Below, one piece after another: positions 1 to 9,306 of a DNA stretch of 64,000 nt; the stretch's first letter is position 1; the number at the start of each line of letters is the position of its first letter. The notes beneath the pieces are model-generated. The model did not search any database. It was not told the DNA's origin and saw only the letters and a list, made by a program, of their open reading frames with translations. The stretch lies in assembly GCF_039954865.1 (NCBI RefSeq), contig NZ_CP157197.1, positions 575,501 to 639,500 of the forward strand. Reading direction: 5' to 3'. The translations under genes were made by a program, and so were the position numbers. Source of the stretch: Rickettsia sp. Oklahoma-10. Lineage in GTDB: Bacteria; Pseudomonadota; Alphaproteobacteria; Rickettsiales; Rickettsiaceae.

Positions 1-287
1 CAAAATATGCTTAACTCTAGGTTAGAAAGTAGAGTGCGTACCTTTTCATCATTCAAGTTTATATTTTGCAAAAGCAGCATATATTCAGCACGTTTTAAGG
101 CATTTTTAAGAGTAGAGTAAGCTTTATTTAATTCAGACACAATAAGTAGATTTTGTTCCTTTTCTTGCAAAGTTTTTACTGTATCAGGATGATATTTTAC
201 CTGCATAGCCAAATATTGCTTTTCTAGTATCTTAAGATCAATATCGTAATTTTGCTGTAGTCCTAGTAATTGAAAATAATTTTGCAC
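1..287 (-). CDS. hscB: Co-chaperone HscB (J-domain), 3' part beyond window
   Basis: The reverse strand reads an open frame from a GTG at 287 out through the left edge, so only the N-terminal ~95 residues are present. It opens with NYFQLLGL and carries the J-domain HPD tripeptide in KYHPD, followed by [19 protein letters not shown], the helix III pattern of HscB/Hsc20 rather than general DnaJ. HscB delivers the scaffold IscU to the Hsp70 HscA during iron-sulfur cluster assembly in the cytosol. The ISC partners would lie left of the window. The GTG start is inferred because no in-frame ATG precedes the conserved NYFQLLGL; an alternative upstream start is unlikely. Confidence 0.88.
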   Translation of the reverse strand, partial: MQNYFQLLGLQQNYDIDLKILEKQYLAMQVKYHPDTVKTLQEKEQNLLIVSELNKAYSTLKNALKRAEYMLLLQNINLNDEKVRTLLSNLELSIF

Positions 288-350
288 TTTTACTTTTTTA
301 TAGTTCTAAGTTATTTTAGGTTTTGTTGCATAGTTTTTAAAAACGACTAA

Positions 351-480
351 TGTCATTCCTGCATATGCAGAAAGCCAGAAAAATAATTTTAATAAAAATT
401 ACACATTAATTAACAACATTAAACTAAAAAACAAGGTTTTTATAGATTTTACTCGATTTCCGCCTATGCAGGAATGACAT
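351..480. repeat. Intergenic palindromic repeat (type B, RPE-like)
   Basis: The left arm reads tgtcattcctgcatatgcag and the right arm cctatgcaggaatgacat, an inverted repeat of about 16 matching bases around ~95 nt of AT-rich core. The core shares aaggttttta and gatttccgcct tracts with the elements at 37053, 39441, 54734 and 61729. I read it as a Rickettsia palindromic element of unassigned subfamily lying between hscB and rnhB. Confidence 0.6.
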
Positions 481-547
481 CGATCCATGCAACGATGCCA
501 ATTTTTAGGCTAAATGAGTATACATTAAAAACTTAAAAAATACAATT

Positions 548-1138
548 ATGGAAATGGACTTATTACAGTATGAGAAGAAATATCAGGAATATATTGTAGC
601 AGGTATAGATGAAGCAGGTAGAGGGCCGCTAGCAGGTCCGGTAGTAGCTAGCGCTGTTGTAATCGATAACACAAATATTATTCCAGGTATTAAAGATTCT
701 AAAAAGCTTTTTAAAAGAAAAAGAGAATTATTATATGCGCAAATAACTAGTAATTATGTTTGGTCGACCGCTATTATTTGCAATACCGAAATTGATGAGA
801 TTAATATATTAGAAGCAACTAAAAAAGCTTGTTCTATTGCTGTGGCAAATCTTACTATTAAACCAGAAATCGTTTTAGTTGACGGTAATATGCAGTTTAA
901 TGATAAGAGATTTATTAGTATAGTTAACGGTGATAATTTATCGTTATCGATTGCAGCAGCTTCTATTATTGCCAAAATTACTAGAGATCGTTTAATGTTA
1001 GATTTAAGTACTGAATTTCCACAATATTTATGGCATAAAAATTTCGGCTACGGTACTAAAGAACATATAGAAGCTATTAATACACACGGCTTATCATCGT
1101 ATCATAGGAAAAGCTTTAGGTACACTTGTTTAATTTGA
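548..1138 (+). CDS. rnhB: Ribonuclease HII
   Basis: RNase HII cleaves the RNA strand of RNA-DNA hybrids and removes single ribonucleotides from DNA. The N-terminal block GIDEAGRGPLAGPVV (residues ~19-33) holds the catalytic Asp-Glu pair, and the later VDGN and ASIIAKITRD blocks match the other two carboxylate motifs. The C-terminal FGYGTKEH and YHRKSF motifs are typical of the family. At 196 residues it is full length. The start at 548 is the first ATG; a second in-frame ATG two codons later cannot be excluded. Palindromic repeat DNA lies upstream and no operon partner is visible. A second, unrelated RNase H (rnhA) lies at 13304. Confidence 0.95.
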   Translation: MEMDLLQYEKKYQEYIVAGIDEAGRGPLAGPVVASAVVIDNTNIIPGIKDSKKLFKRKRELLYAQITSNYVWSTAIICNTEIDEINILEATKKACSIAVANLTIKPEIVLVDGNMQFNDKRFISIVNGDNLSLSIAAASIIAKITRDRLMLDLSTEFPQYLWHKNFGYGTKEHIEAINTHGLSSYHRKSFRYTCLI

Positions 1139-1263
1139 ACATTGGTGTCGTTATCGCTTTTAATCCTCATCTAGTTCTACACTACAGTCAAAAGCTTTAA
1201 ATGCAAATCGCTTTGTAAATTAAACTGCATGTACTTCTGCTCTCTTGACATTAAATAAAAATG

Positions 1264-3249
1264 TTAGCTCAATTCCAATGCTGTCTCTTCTAGAGTTTTT
1301 AACTGATCACGAAGTGTTGTGGCTTGTTCAAATTCAAGATTACTTGCCGCTTTAAGCATTTCTTTTTTTAATTTGTCAATATGAGCTTTTAGTTTAGCAG
1401 GGTTATCAAATAAAATATGAGCTTGTTGTTTATCAAGCTTACTATCAATTTTTTTAAGTGTAGTTAAAGTGTGAATAGCACGGTTAATGGTTTTTGGAAT
1501 TATGCCATATTTTTCATTATATTCCTGTTGAATCTGTCGTCTACGCATTGTTTCACTAACAGCTTTATCAATAGATTTAGTCATTTGATCGGCATAAAGT
1601 ATTACTCTGCCCTCGCTATTGCGTGCAGCTCTTCCAATTGTTTGTATTAATGATACTTCCGACCGTAAAAACCCTTCCTTGTCAGCATCTAGTATGGCTA
1701 CTAAACCGCATTCAGGGATATCGAGCCCCTCACGAAGCAAATTAATACCTACTAAAATATTTATAGTCCCTTGTCTTAAATCTCTTAATATTTTAAGACG
1801 CTCAAGTGTATGAACATTAGAATGTAAATAAGAGGTTTTATATTTTAGTTCCTGCAAATAGGTAGTTAAATCTTCTGCCATTTTTTTTGTTAAGGTGGTG
1901 ACTAAAACACGAAAACCTTTAGTGATAGTGGTTTGAATTTCACTAATTAAATCCTCAACTTGGTTAGTAGCAGGTTTTATAATACATTCGGGATCAAGCA
2001 GTCCTGTCGGTCTGATAATTAATTCTACTACGCGGCCACCAGTTTCTTCTAACTCGAATGGTCCCGGGGTTGCAGATACAAAAATGGTTTGCGGTCTAAA
2101 TTTTTCCCATTCTGCAAATTTTAAAGGTCTATTATCAAGAGCAGAAGGCAGACGAAACCCATGCTCTACCAACACTTTTTTCCTTGCTCGATCGCCGTTA
2201 TACATCGCTCTAATTTGTGGTACGGATACGTGGCTTTCATCAACAAATAATAATGCATCTTTTGGTAGATACTCAAATAACGTTGGTGGTGGCTCGCCGG
2301 CATTACGCCCTGTAAAGAATCTCGAATAATTTTCAATACCTTTACAACTACCGGTTTCGGTTAACATTTCAAGATCGTATTGAGTACGTTGATTTAGTCT
2401 TTGGGTTTCAAGAAGTTTATCTTGTGACTTTAAGAATGCTAAGCGTTTTTGTAACTCCTCCTGAATATCTGATATAGCTTTATTTACTGTTTCTTGCGGC
2501 ATCACAAAATGTGAATTACCAAAGACCATAGCTTTATCAAGTTTAGCAAGTTTTGTACCTGTTAGGGGATCAAATTCATGTATATATTCGAGTTCATTGC
2601 CGAAAAACGATAAACGCCAAGCTTTATCGCTATAATGTGAAGGAAAAATATCGATATTATCACCTTTAACCCGAAAGCAGCCACGTTCAAACCCAATATC
2701 GTTACGTTCATATTGCAGATTGACCAAATCATTTAGTAGTTTATCACGAGGGTAACTTTTGCCTGATTCTAAATTAACTGTCATGTGGTAATATAAATCA
2801 GGAGAGCCAAGCCCGTAAATACATGAAACAGAAGAAACTACTATAACGTCGCGTCTTTCTAATAGTGATCTTGTAGCGGAATGACGCATTAAATCAATCT
2901 GTGCATTAATTGATGAGTCTTTTTCTATAAAAGTATCAGTGCGTGCTATATAAGCCTCAGGCTGATAATAATCATAATATGAGACAAAATATTCAACAGC
3001 ATTTTGCGGGAAAAGAGATTTCATTTCTGAATAAATTTGCGCAGCTAAAGTTTTATTATGTGCCATAATAAGAGTAGGGCGATTTGTTTTTGCAATAATA
3101 TTCGCCATAGTAAAAGTCTTACCTGATCCTGTAATACCGAGCAACATTTGGGAACGTTTCTTGCTATTTAATCCTGCTATAATTTCATCTATTGCTTTTG
3201 GTTGATCACCTGCTGGTTTATATTCTGAGATAATAGAAAAATGATTCAT
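1264..3249 (-). CDS. uvrB: Excinuclease ABC subunit B
   Basis: UvrB is the damage-verifying helicase of nucleotide excision repair; it accepts DNA from UvrA and recruits UvrC. The 661-residue product is full length. Visible are Walker A GITGSGKT (residues 38-45), the beta-hairpin region [11 protein letters not shown], the Walker B region [12 protein letters not shown], the helicase motifs [13 protein letters not shown] and QTIGRAARN, and a C-terminal UVR domain (about 615-655, [14 protein letters not shown]) that contacts UvrC. It starts at the ATG at 3249 and is divergent from grxC with a 71-nt gap that must hold both promoters. No insertions or damage are seen. Confidence 0.98.
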   Translation of the reverse strand: MNHFSIISEYKPAGDQPKAIDEIIAGLNSKKRSQMLLGITGSGKTFTMANIIAKTNRPTLIMAHNKTLAAQIYSEMKSLFPQNAVEYFVSYYDYYQPEAYIARTDTFIEKDSSINAQIDLMRHSATRSLLERRDVIVVSSVSCIYGLGSPDLYYHMTVNLESGKSYPRDKLLNDLVNLQYERNDIGFERGCFRVKGDNIDIFPSHYSDKAWRLSFFGNELEYIHEFDPLTGTKLAKLDKAMVFGNSHFVMPQETVNKAISDIQEELQKRLAFLKSQDKLLETQRLNQRTQYDLEMLTETGSCKGIENYSRFFTGRNAGEPPPTLFEYLPKDALLFVDESHVSVPQIRAMYNGDRARKKVLVEHGFRLPSALDNRPLKFAEWEKFRPQTIFVSATPGPFELEETGGRVVELIIRPTGLLDPECIIKPATNQVEDLISEIQTTITKGFRVLVTTLTKKMAEDLTTYLQELKYKTSYLHSNVHTLERLKILRDLRQGTINILVGINLLREGLDIPECGLVAILDADKEGFLRSEVSLIQTIGRAARNSEGRVILYADQMTKSIDKAVSETMRRRQIQQEYNEKYGIIPKTINRAIHTLTTLKKIDSKLDKQQAHILFDNPAKLKAHIDKLKKEMLKAASNLEFEQATTLRDQLKTLEETALELS

Positions 3250-3320
3250 GCATTTTTACTTGCTTTAAAAATTATAGTTTAAGATAATATATTAAAATCT
3301 AACAAAAAAATATAACAATT

Positions 3321-3629
3321 ATGAATAAAAATATGTTACATACGATCATTATTTATACTCTCGCTAGTTGTCCTTATTGTATCAAAGCTAAGGCGTTACT
3401 TGATAATAAAGAGGTGGCTTATGAGGAAATTGAAGTAAGTGGGTTTACTCAGGAAGAGAAAGAAAAATTCATAAAGAAAGTTGGTGGTAGCAGAACTGTT
3501 CCGCAGATATTTATAGATAATATTCATATAGGTGGTAATGATGATTTACAGAAGCTTAATGAAGAAGGCAGGCTTGATAAGTTGTTAGAAGGACAGCCTA
3601 AGAAGAATCCGACTGCTGCTGGTGTGTAG
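3321..3629 (+). CDS. grxC: Glutaredoxin 3 family protein
   Basis: This is a small cytosolic thiol-disulfide oxidoreductase of the glutaredoxin fold, 102 residues. The redox motif CPYC is in SCPYCIKAKALL (near residue 17), and the glutathione-binding TVPQIFID and GGNDDL motifs follow, as in GrxC. The dithiol active site argues against a monothiol Grx4-type role. It starts at the ATG at 3321; a second in-frame ATG four codons on is possible. The C-terminal ~12 residues (QPKKNPTAAGV) are low complexity. It is divergent from uvrB. Confidence 0.93.
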   Translation: MNKNMLHTIIIYTLASCPYCIKAKALLDNKEVAYEEIEVSGFTQEEKEKFIKKVGGSRTVPQIFIDNIHIGGNDDLQKLNEEGRLDKLLEGQPKKNPTAAGV

Positions 3630-3697
3630 GAAGTAAAAGAGCTAGTGCTATTATCATGTCCGTGTAAGTATGTTGTGTGGATTGAAACACTTGTTTG

Positions 3698-3812
3698 ATG
3701 TCATAATGTGGTTTGATGACTACGGTATCCAAAAAACAGCTTACAATACTAATAATTTTGTATTTTGATCTAGCACACAAGTCGCCGGAGGTGGTAGGGT
3801 TGGCATCATGTA
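3698..3812. repeat. Degenerate intergenic palindromic repeat (type A, RPE-like)
   Basis: The left end gtcataatgtggtttgatga and the central aatactaataattttgtatttt recall the copy at 9178-9280, and the right end ggcatcatg is a decayed mirror of the left end. The start of the broken GIY-YIG frame abuts the right end. Confidence 0.45.
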
Positions 3813-3815
3813 ACA

Positions 3816-4098
3816 ATGCCTTTCCGTATAGACAGGAATCAAGAAAAAATAAATAAAAATGTATTCGGTATCATATTATATTCTAATCGCAATGGTGCTT
3901 TGTATATTGGTATTACTAATAATATATTACGCCGTATTTATGAACATAAGCAAAAAAGTAGTCAAAAGAGATTTAGGGCAAAATATGATGTTATAAAGAT
4001 TGTTTATATATAATATATAAGAATTTGCTGATATTAAAGGGCCTTCTGCTAGAGAAAAAGCATTAAAGAAGTGGCGTCGTAGTTGGAAAAAAACTTAA
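3816..4098 (+). pseudogene. GIY-YIG nuclease family protein, frame broken
   Basis: Two frames together give a small UvrC-like GIY-YIG endonuclease domain. The first reads GALYIGITNNILRRIYEHK, the YIG half of the motif with the conserved Arg and the Tyr-Glu-His stretch, and ends at a stop near 4013. The second continues with EFADIKGPSAREKALKKW up to the stop at 4096-4098, matching the usual C-terminus of the ~90-residue stand-alone family. A frameshift separates them around 4010. The first ~17 codons (MPFRIDRNQ...) come from repeat-like DNA and are probably not native. Stand-alone GIY-YIG proteins occur in multiple copies in Rickettsia; their role is unknown. Confidence 0.75.
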
Positions 4099-4199
4099 TG
4101 TTAATTGGGGAAATTTAGTGGGAGTATTGTTTCGGGTTCTCGTCTACGCAAGAATGATATCGAGTCACACCTATATGCTTCCTGGATGGCAAAACTATA

Positions 4200-5790
4200 T
4201 ACATGCAATTCACACAAACCTTAATAGTAATGTTCAAAAACAACAATCATAAAAATTCATTCTATCTACTTCTTTCTTATTTTAGTCATAGCAAAAATAA
4301 TCAATATTTTTGTTCCGGTTGTTTATAAATATATTATATAGACGGAAATATAGACTTTGTTCTTTCAGTTATTATTGGGATTATTTTTTTAGGCGGTACT
4401 TAAAATACTTGTACACATTTTCAGTGAGCTGCAAAATATCATTTTTTCAAAAGTAGGGCATCAGGCGCTCACTTAGTTGTTCTAAATGTTTTTAAACATA
4501 TGCATAATTGAAGTATGCGTTTTTACATATTACCCGAAAGAACAGGAGGCTTAAGTAGATTATATAGAGTGTGGTACTAAAGGTATTGAAGCAGTTTTGT
4601 GGTATTCATTCACTATAATATTTGTCCGACAATTGTAAAAATCGTACTTTTAAGTTGGATGTTCATAGTATGTTTACAGTATATGGTTTGCCGTGACTTT
4701 TAATAACAATGATGGTTTATGTTGGTTATACTTTTCTAATTAGCATTTGTAGGATTTCATTTACAAGGGAAATGCACCAAAGCGATAACACTTTCATAAT
4801 AGGGCAATTGATAGTTTGTTGAATTTTGAAACCGTTAAATATTTTGGTCATGAAGAATATGAGGCAATAAAATTTCATGAGGTTTTACAAACTTATGAAA
4901 GATCAGCCACTAACACTACTAATAGTCTATCGATTAAATATCGGGCAGGATGTTATTATATACTTAGGACTTGTTTCTTTAATGATGCTTTCGGCAAATG
5001 CTCTATTAACTAAAATATAAAGACTGTTAGTGATTTAATAGTATTTCAATTGTCAATTCCACTGTTAATACTTGGCTTTGCTTATAGAGAAATTAAGAAT
5101 ATTCTAGTTAGTATGGAAGATATGTTTAATGTGCTTGATGTAACGGTAGAAGTGCAGAATGCTGTAAACGCTAAAGAACTAATTATCTCAAAAGGCGAGG
5201 TTAGTTTCAATATAATATTAGGTTCGCTTATAATCAGGAACATCTGATTTTTAACATAAGCGTTATGATTGGCAGCGGCAAAATCTTAGCAGATTCGGGT
5301 AGTAGTGGAGCAGGTAAATCGACTATATCATGCTTGTTTTATGGGTTTTACAATATTAGTAGTGGTAGTATTGCTATAGGCGAAAAATATATAGTAGAAG
5401 TTACGCAACCATCTCTTTGTAAATGTATCGGCATTATTCCACAAGATAAGTATTGTTTAACGATACAATATATTAAAATATCGCATACGGTAATAATGCA
5501 GCAAGCTTTGATTAAGTTATAGTAGCATCAAAATGCTCATATTCATGAGTTTATTAGTATGCTACCTGAAGGCTATGATACACAGGTAGGCGAGAGAGAA
5601 TTAAAGCTTTCGGGTGGTGAGAAACAAGATAGTAAGAACAATCCTAAAAAATCCTGCAATATATGTTTTTGACTAAGTCACTAGCTTGCTTGATGCTAAA
5701 ACCGAACAGCTAATTCATGCAAACCTTAAAGAAATCTTGGAGTATCATACTATCCTGATCAAGTCATGGCATGACATAATTATTTTAATA
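4200..5790 (+). pseudogene. Atm1-type ABC half-transporter, heavily decayed
   Basis: Fragments in several forward frames line up in order with the Atm1/ABCB7 exporter family (thiol/iron-sulfur precursor export). An N-terminal membrane segment reads AKIINIFVPVVYKYII (~4290-4345). The Atm1-typical LNFETVKYFGHEEYEA is at ~4816-4865, LGFAYREIKNILVSMEDMF at ~5075-5130, Walker A GSSGAGKSTI near 5300, the Q-loop IIPQDK near 5440, a signature-like [10 protein letters not shown] near 5605, and a degraded Walker B (YVFD) near 5665. At least five frame changes or stops lie between them, so the gene is dead. An intact relative is at 37182-38951. Confidence 0.85.
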
Positions 5791-5817
5791 CTTCAATAGA
5801 ATGTTTATTATATTTTG

Positions 5818-5995
5818 TTGGAAATGGTTATTTTAGCATTGGGCCTTATAGTAAATTCTAGGTAAGAAGCATCATAGTTAGATAATTTATTTTGTATTGC
5901 GAGTTCATTAATAAAATATAAAAATTCAGGAATACATGAGAATTTATCAATATAAATTGGTATATGCTGAATAGTTTCTAAGTATTATTGCTAAT
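5818..5995 (-). pseudogene. PIN-domain (VapC-like) toxin remnant
   Basis: The reverse strand carries the C-terminal half of what looks like a PIN-domain ribonuclease: ELAIQNKLSNYDASYLEF followed by IRPNAKITISNKI. This matches the VapC pattern 'LA...Lt.YDAaYLeLA.r....lAT.D', with the conserved acidic YDA block present. No N-terminal half with the first catalytic Asp could be assembled upstream, and no antitoxin frame was found. I infer a truncated, dead toxin; the family call rests on one motif block. Confidence 0.5.
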
Positions 5996-6047
5996 CTTTT
6001 AGCTTAATTCTTTTTCTGTTTATACAGAGAATAAAAAATTATTACAT

Positions 6048-6100
6048 TTGAGATACAATATTGCAGTTTTATATATTATATAAGTGATACTGTATCTCAA
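6048..6100. repeat. Inverted repeat, 13-bp arms
   Basis: Arms ttgagatacaata (6048-6060) and tactgtatctcaa (6088-6100) match at 12 of 13 positions around a 27-nt AT-rich loop. It lies upstream (reverse strand) of the PIN toxin remnant, where an autoregulatory operator would sit, but it could equally be the trace of a small mobile palindrome. Confidence 0.45.
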
Positions 6101-6229
6101 GTTGATTTTCTTCAGGCAAAATCGTAGATCTAACTATAGAGAAGTTAACTACTAAATTCATTTACGTCCTTCATTTTGATAATATTGCCAAGTTGGAACA
6201 CATTCTTTTAAATTTTGTATCTTAATAAA

Positions 6230-6475
6230 AGCTTTTTCTATTTTAATAATATTTTTATTATTTCCTTATTACCTTTTTTATAAGCATGATGCGGAGTGTT
6301 ATACTATTAATATCTTTCGCTTATGTCACATTTTCTATGTAAATATATTCCTTACGTTTGAAAATATTATCTTCTTCAACTGCTGCATATAATAGAATCG
6401 GTAATAAACTTATTTTAATTTTTGCTTTATTGTAAAAAGAATTTTCTAAATTTTTCAACATAAGACGCTATTTAA
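6230..6475 (-). pseudogene. Ankyrin-repeat protein fragment
   Basis: Reverse-strand fragments read LLYAAVEEDNIFKRKEYI and, after a stop and frame change, TPHHAYKKGNKEIIKILLK. The second is the ankyrin consensus 'TPLHhA...G..eivk.LL'. Only about two repeats survive, with no start codon and internal stops. It lies just downstream of addA on the same strand. Confidence 0.55.
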
Positions 6476-6519
6476 AATTATATGTGCATTTTAATAACAT
6501 ATTATACCTTAAACAACTA

Positions 6520-9117
6520 TTACTTGCAAAATTTATCAAAAGTATCTTTAGCTATTTCATACCAAGAGTTTCCAGAAGTAGCAGATTTATTACTAAAGCC
6601 GCATATAATTAGATGGTCTCTAGCTCTCGTCATTGCAACGTATAGTAGTCTTATATATTCTTGTAGGTCTTTTAGGTTTTTAGCTTCTTTTAGTTCTTGT
6701 AAAAATTGTGGAGTATCAGAAGCATTTGCGGAAAAAAACATTTCCCCGTTATCATTCCAAATAAATTTATTGCTGCTTACTGGTAAAGAAGTAGAATCAC
6801 ATAGTATAACAATAGGGGCTTCAAGTCCCTTAGAGCTGTGTACAGTCATTACTCTTATTTTATCCGAATGTTCCATATTACGTTTAATATATATATCATT
6901 ATTTTCAAACCAAGCAACGAATCCTTGCAAAGAATTATCTATATCATTCGCGTAATTACTACTTAATGTTAATAACTCATTTATCATGTCATCGCTATCA
7001 TCGCCGTTATAAACATTTAAGAGTTCACGCAAATTTAGACTATTAATGACTAGAGTAAAAAAATTCTCAGCGGTTGAGGTTTTATAAATCTCAATTAAGG
7101 AATTTAATTTTTCATATATATTAAGGTATAAGGATAGCGTATCCCACAGGCTTTCATCTTTTTTATTTATAAGAAGTTCATATAATTGCTGCTCATTTAT
7201 TCCAATAATTGGTGATTTAAGTAAGCAGGCAAGGTTTAAATCATCATCAGGTAATAACACAAATTTAGCCACGGACATTAAATCCATTATTGATAAATGA
7301 TCTTTAAGATTAATTCTATCACTTATCTCAGTCTTAAGCTTAGCTTTACTAAGTTCTTTTATCAAATTATTACTAAATTCATCTCGCTTTCGTACTAGTA
7401 TCATAAAATCTTTTTCAGATATACTCGATGAACTTGACAATTTGGCTGAGTAATCTTTGTAAGCCCTAGGATGCTGAACGTTTATATGTCCCGCTCCTTG
7501 ACTTACTACAGACTCCTTGCTCTTCGTATAACTGCTATTCATTGCACAGATTGAGGGCAAGATTTCTTTGTTTTCTATTTTTTCTTTTATGAAATTTACA
7601 ATTTTTTCTATAAGTAAATCAGCTGCAGATTTAGAGTTTTTATAATCTTCAGGCAATGCCCAAAAAAGTTCTTCTTGTTTTTCACTGGTCACTAAAGGCC
7701 AAACCTCTACTATACCTTGATATGTGTGAAATGAGGATATTAAAGGATTATCCGGAAAGAATAAATTAGGGTAATCAGATTTTATATTTTTCAAAACATA
7801 GTGAGTAAATTGTAAAATCTCTGCACATGATCTATATGAATATTCAAGGGTGATATTTTTGAATTTCTTATTAGCCTTTGTAAGGTTTGCTTTTAGTTGT
7901 TCATTTACTAAGCTGAAATTACGAAGATCGGCACCTTGAAAACTGAAGATGGATTGTTTATCATCACCTACTATAAAAATGCTATTATTTGGCTTATCTA
8001 TGGTATTAAATTCTGTTATTAAAGTCGTAATAATATTCCACTGCTGGGAGCTTGTATCTTGTGCTTCATCAACCATAATATGATTTATTTCACTCTCTAG
8101 CTTATGCAGCAACCATTTGTGTGTAGCTTTATTATTTAGTAATTTTTCGGTGTAGTAAATTAAATCGTCGTAATCGAGTAAATTATTTTCGTCTTTATAT
8201 GAATCGTACTTTTTTAAAATAATATAAGCAAGTTTAGTAAGTAAATTCGTATGATGTTCTAGTTCCTCTATGCGCCGTAGCTCATCTAAGCGGTAAATTT
8301 CAGAGGTAATTTTTTCTAGCTCTAGCAATAATTTAGGATATTTTTTTATTAATTCTTGCGATAAAAGTCTTTTACGTTTTTTCCCGTCTTTGGTAAAAAA
8401 AATTTCTTTCGGTTCTACTTCTAAATCATAATTTACAAATAAGTTTCTTACTTTATCATAAATATTATTTAATTCTCCTAATGCTAATCTTTTATTTTGT
8501 ATTTCTTCCGGAATAGTTTTATGAGTAAATAACTTTCTAAATTTAATTTTCTGCTCTATGATTTCAGTAAAAATATCTTGCAGAGTTGTTTCATGAAAAC
8601 AGTTAAGTAAAATTTTAATTAAGTCATTATGCTCATCGCTTAAGTAAATTTCATTTCTGATATTTAGGAAGATATTTTGTAGTGTCGTTTCTTCAAGAAT
8701 ATTGAATTCTGGTGTGATACCTGCTTCTAAAGGAAAAGTTTTAAGGATTTTTTGACAAAAAGCATGTATGGTATAGATATTTAAAGATTCATTGCTATTT
8801 AATATTTTATCGTACAAAGTTTTTGTGTTTTCTATTTCTTGTTGCAACGGTTTATTGCCTAGCATTAAAAAAAGTTCTTCTTCTAGTTTCTCTACATTAC
8901 AAAGAGAAAGATATTGAAGTTTGCTATTAATCCTTGCTTGCATTTCTATGGCAGCAGCATTAGTAAAAGTAATGCATAAAATATGTGAAGGTTCTACTCC
9001 TTTGATCAATAAGCGTAAGAACCGATCGATTAGGATTTTGGTTTTACCGGTACCTGCTGATGCCGATACCCAAACTGAATAATTAGGATCAGACGCTTCT
9101 CTTTGTAAATCACGCAT
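6520..9117 (-). CDS. addA: AddA/UvrD-type superfamily 1 DNA helicase without nuclease domain
   Basis: This is a superfamily 1A helicase closest in layout to alphaproteobacterial AddA (RecB-like), which processes double-strand ends for recombination. Motif I is SASAGTGKTKI (residues ~17-27), motif II IMVDEAQDTSSQQW, motif III GDDKQSIFSFQGADL, motif V TVHSSKGLEAPIVIL and motif VI YVAMTRARDHLII. The protein ends only ~25 residues after motif VI, whereas nuclease-bearing AddA/RecB proteins continue for roughly 250 residues with a PD-(D/E)XK nuclease. That domain is absent and the DNA downstream encodes ankyrin-like fragments instead. No addB is in the window. Residues ~520-562 are an in-frame insertion (see 7430-7552). 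A plain UvrD-like helicase role is the alternative. Confidence 0.85.
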   Translation of the reverse strand: MRDLQREASDPNYSVWVSASAGTGKTKILIDRFLRLLIKGVEPSHILCITFTNAAAIEMQARINSKLQYLSLCNVEKLEEELFLMLGNKPLQQEIENTKTLYDKILNSNESLNIYTIHAFCQKILKTFPLEAGITPEFNILEETTLQNIFLNIRNEIYLSDEHNDLIKILLNCFHETTLQDIFTEIIEQKIKFRKLFTHKTIPEEIQNKRLALGELNNIYDKVRNLFVNYDLEVEPKEIFFTKDGKKRKRLLSQELIKKYPKLLLELEKITSEIYRLDELRRIEELEHHTNLLTKLAYIILKKYDSYKDENNLLDYDDLIYYTEKLLNNKATHKWLLHKLESEINHIMVDEAQDTSSQQWNIITTLITEFNTIDKPNNSIFIVGDDKQSIFSFQGADLRNFSLVNEQLKANLTKANKKFKNITLEYSYRSCAEILQFTHYVLKNIKSDYPNLFFPDNPLISSFHTYQGIVEVWPLVTSEKQEELFWALPEDYKNSKSAADLLIEKIVNFIKEKIENKEILPSICAMNSSYTKSKESVVSQGAGHINVQHPRAYKDYSAKLSSSSSISEKDFMILVRKRDEFSNNLIKELSKAKLKTEISDRINLKDHLSIMDLMSVAKFVLLPDDDLNLACLLKSPIIGINEQQLYELLINKKDESLWDTLSLYLNIYEKLNSLIEIYKTSTAENFFTLVINSLNLRELLNVYNGDDSDDMINELLTLSSNYANDIDNSLQGFVAWFENNDIYIKRNMEHSDKIRVMTVHSSKGLEAPIVILCDSTSLPVSSNKFIWNDNGEMFFSANASDTPQFLQELKEAKNLKDLQEYIRLLYVAMTRARDHLIICGFSNKSATSGNSWYEIAKDTFDKFCK
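7430..7552 (-). repeat. In-frame insertion within addA (RPE-like)
   Basis: This segment translates to a Ser/Lys-rich stretch (from about AMNSSYTKSKES to YSAKLSSSSS) that interrupts the helicase between NKEILPSI and SEKDFMILVRKR, two pieces that read as continuous in related helicases. Its composition differs from its flanks and it keeps the frame open, the behaviour of a protein-coding Rickettsia palindromic element. Its sequence is not RPE1; I do not assign a subfamily. Confidence 0.6.
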
Positions 9118-9177
9118 TATTATTTTTTCTATATTGTAAGATCCAATGTCGTTTCTGCTTGGATCAATTTATCCTTT

Positions 9178-9280
9178 GTTATCCTGTGACTTGACCAAGG
9201 GGGCCAGCTTAAAATACTAATATTATTTAGTATTTTGAATTATTGTTCTGGATACCTTGGTATAGGCAACGGGGTGACAT
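9178..9280. repeat. Intergenic palindromic repeat (type A, RPE-like)
   Basis: The left arm gttatcctgtgacttgacca and the right arm ccttggtataggcaacgggg/tgacat are imperfect inverted copies. The core holds a perfect 10-bp inverted repeat aaaatactaa / ttagtatttt (9211-9220, 9227-9236). It separates addA from surf1 and may form a transcription-ending hairpin, although no T-run is obvious. Confidence 0.6.
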
Positions 9281-9306
9281 CAGAACGTTTGTCAAAAGTT
9301 ATGTAT

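Noticed and set aside
6482-6955. A 157-codon forward frame opposite addA
   Set aside because: It is antisense to the conserved helicase C-terminus and has no recognisable domain or ribosome site.
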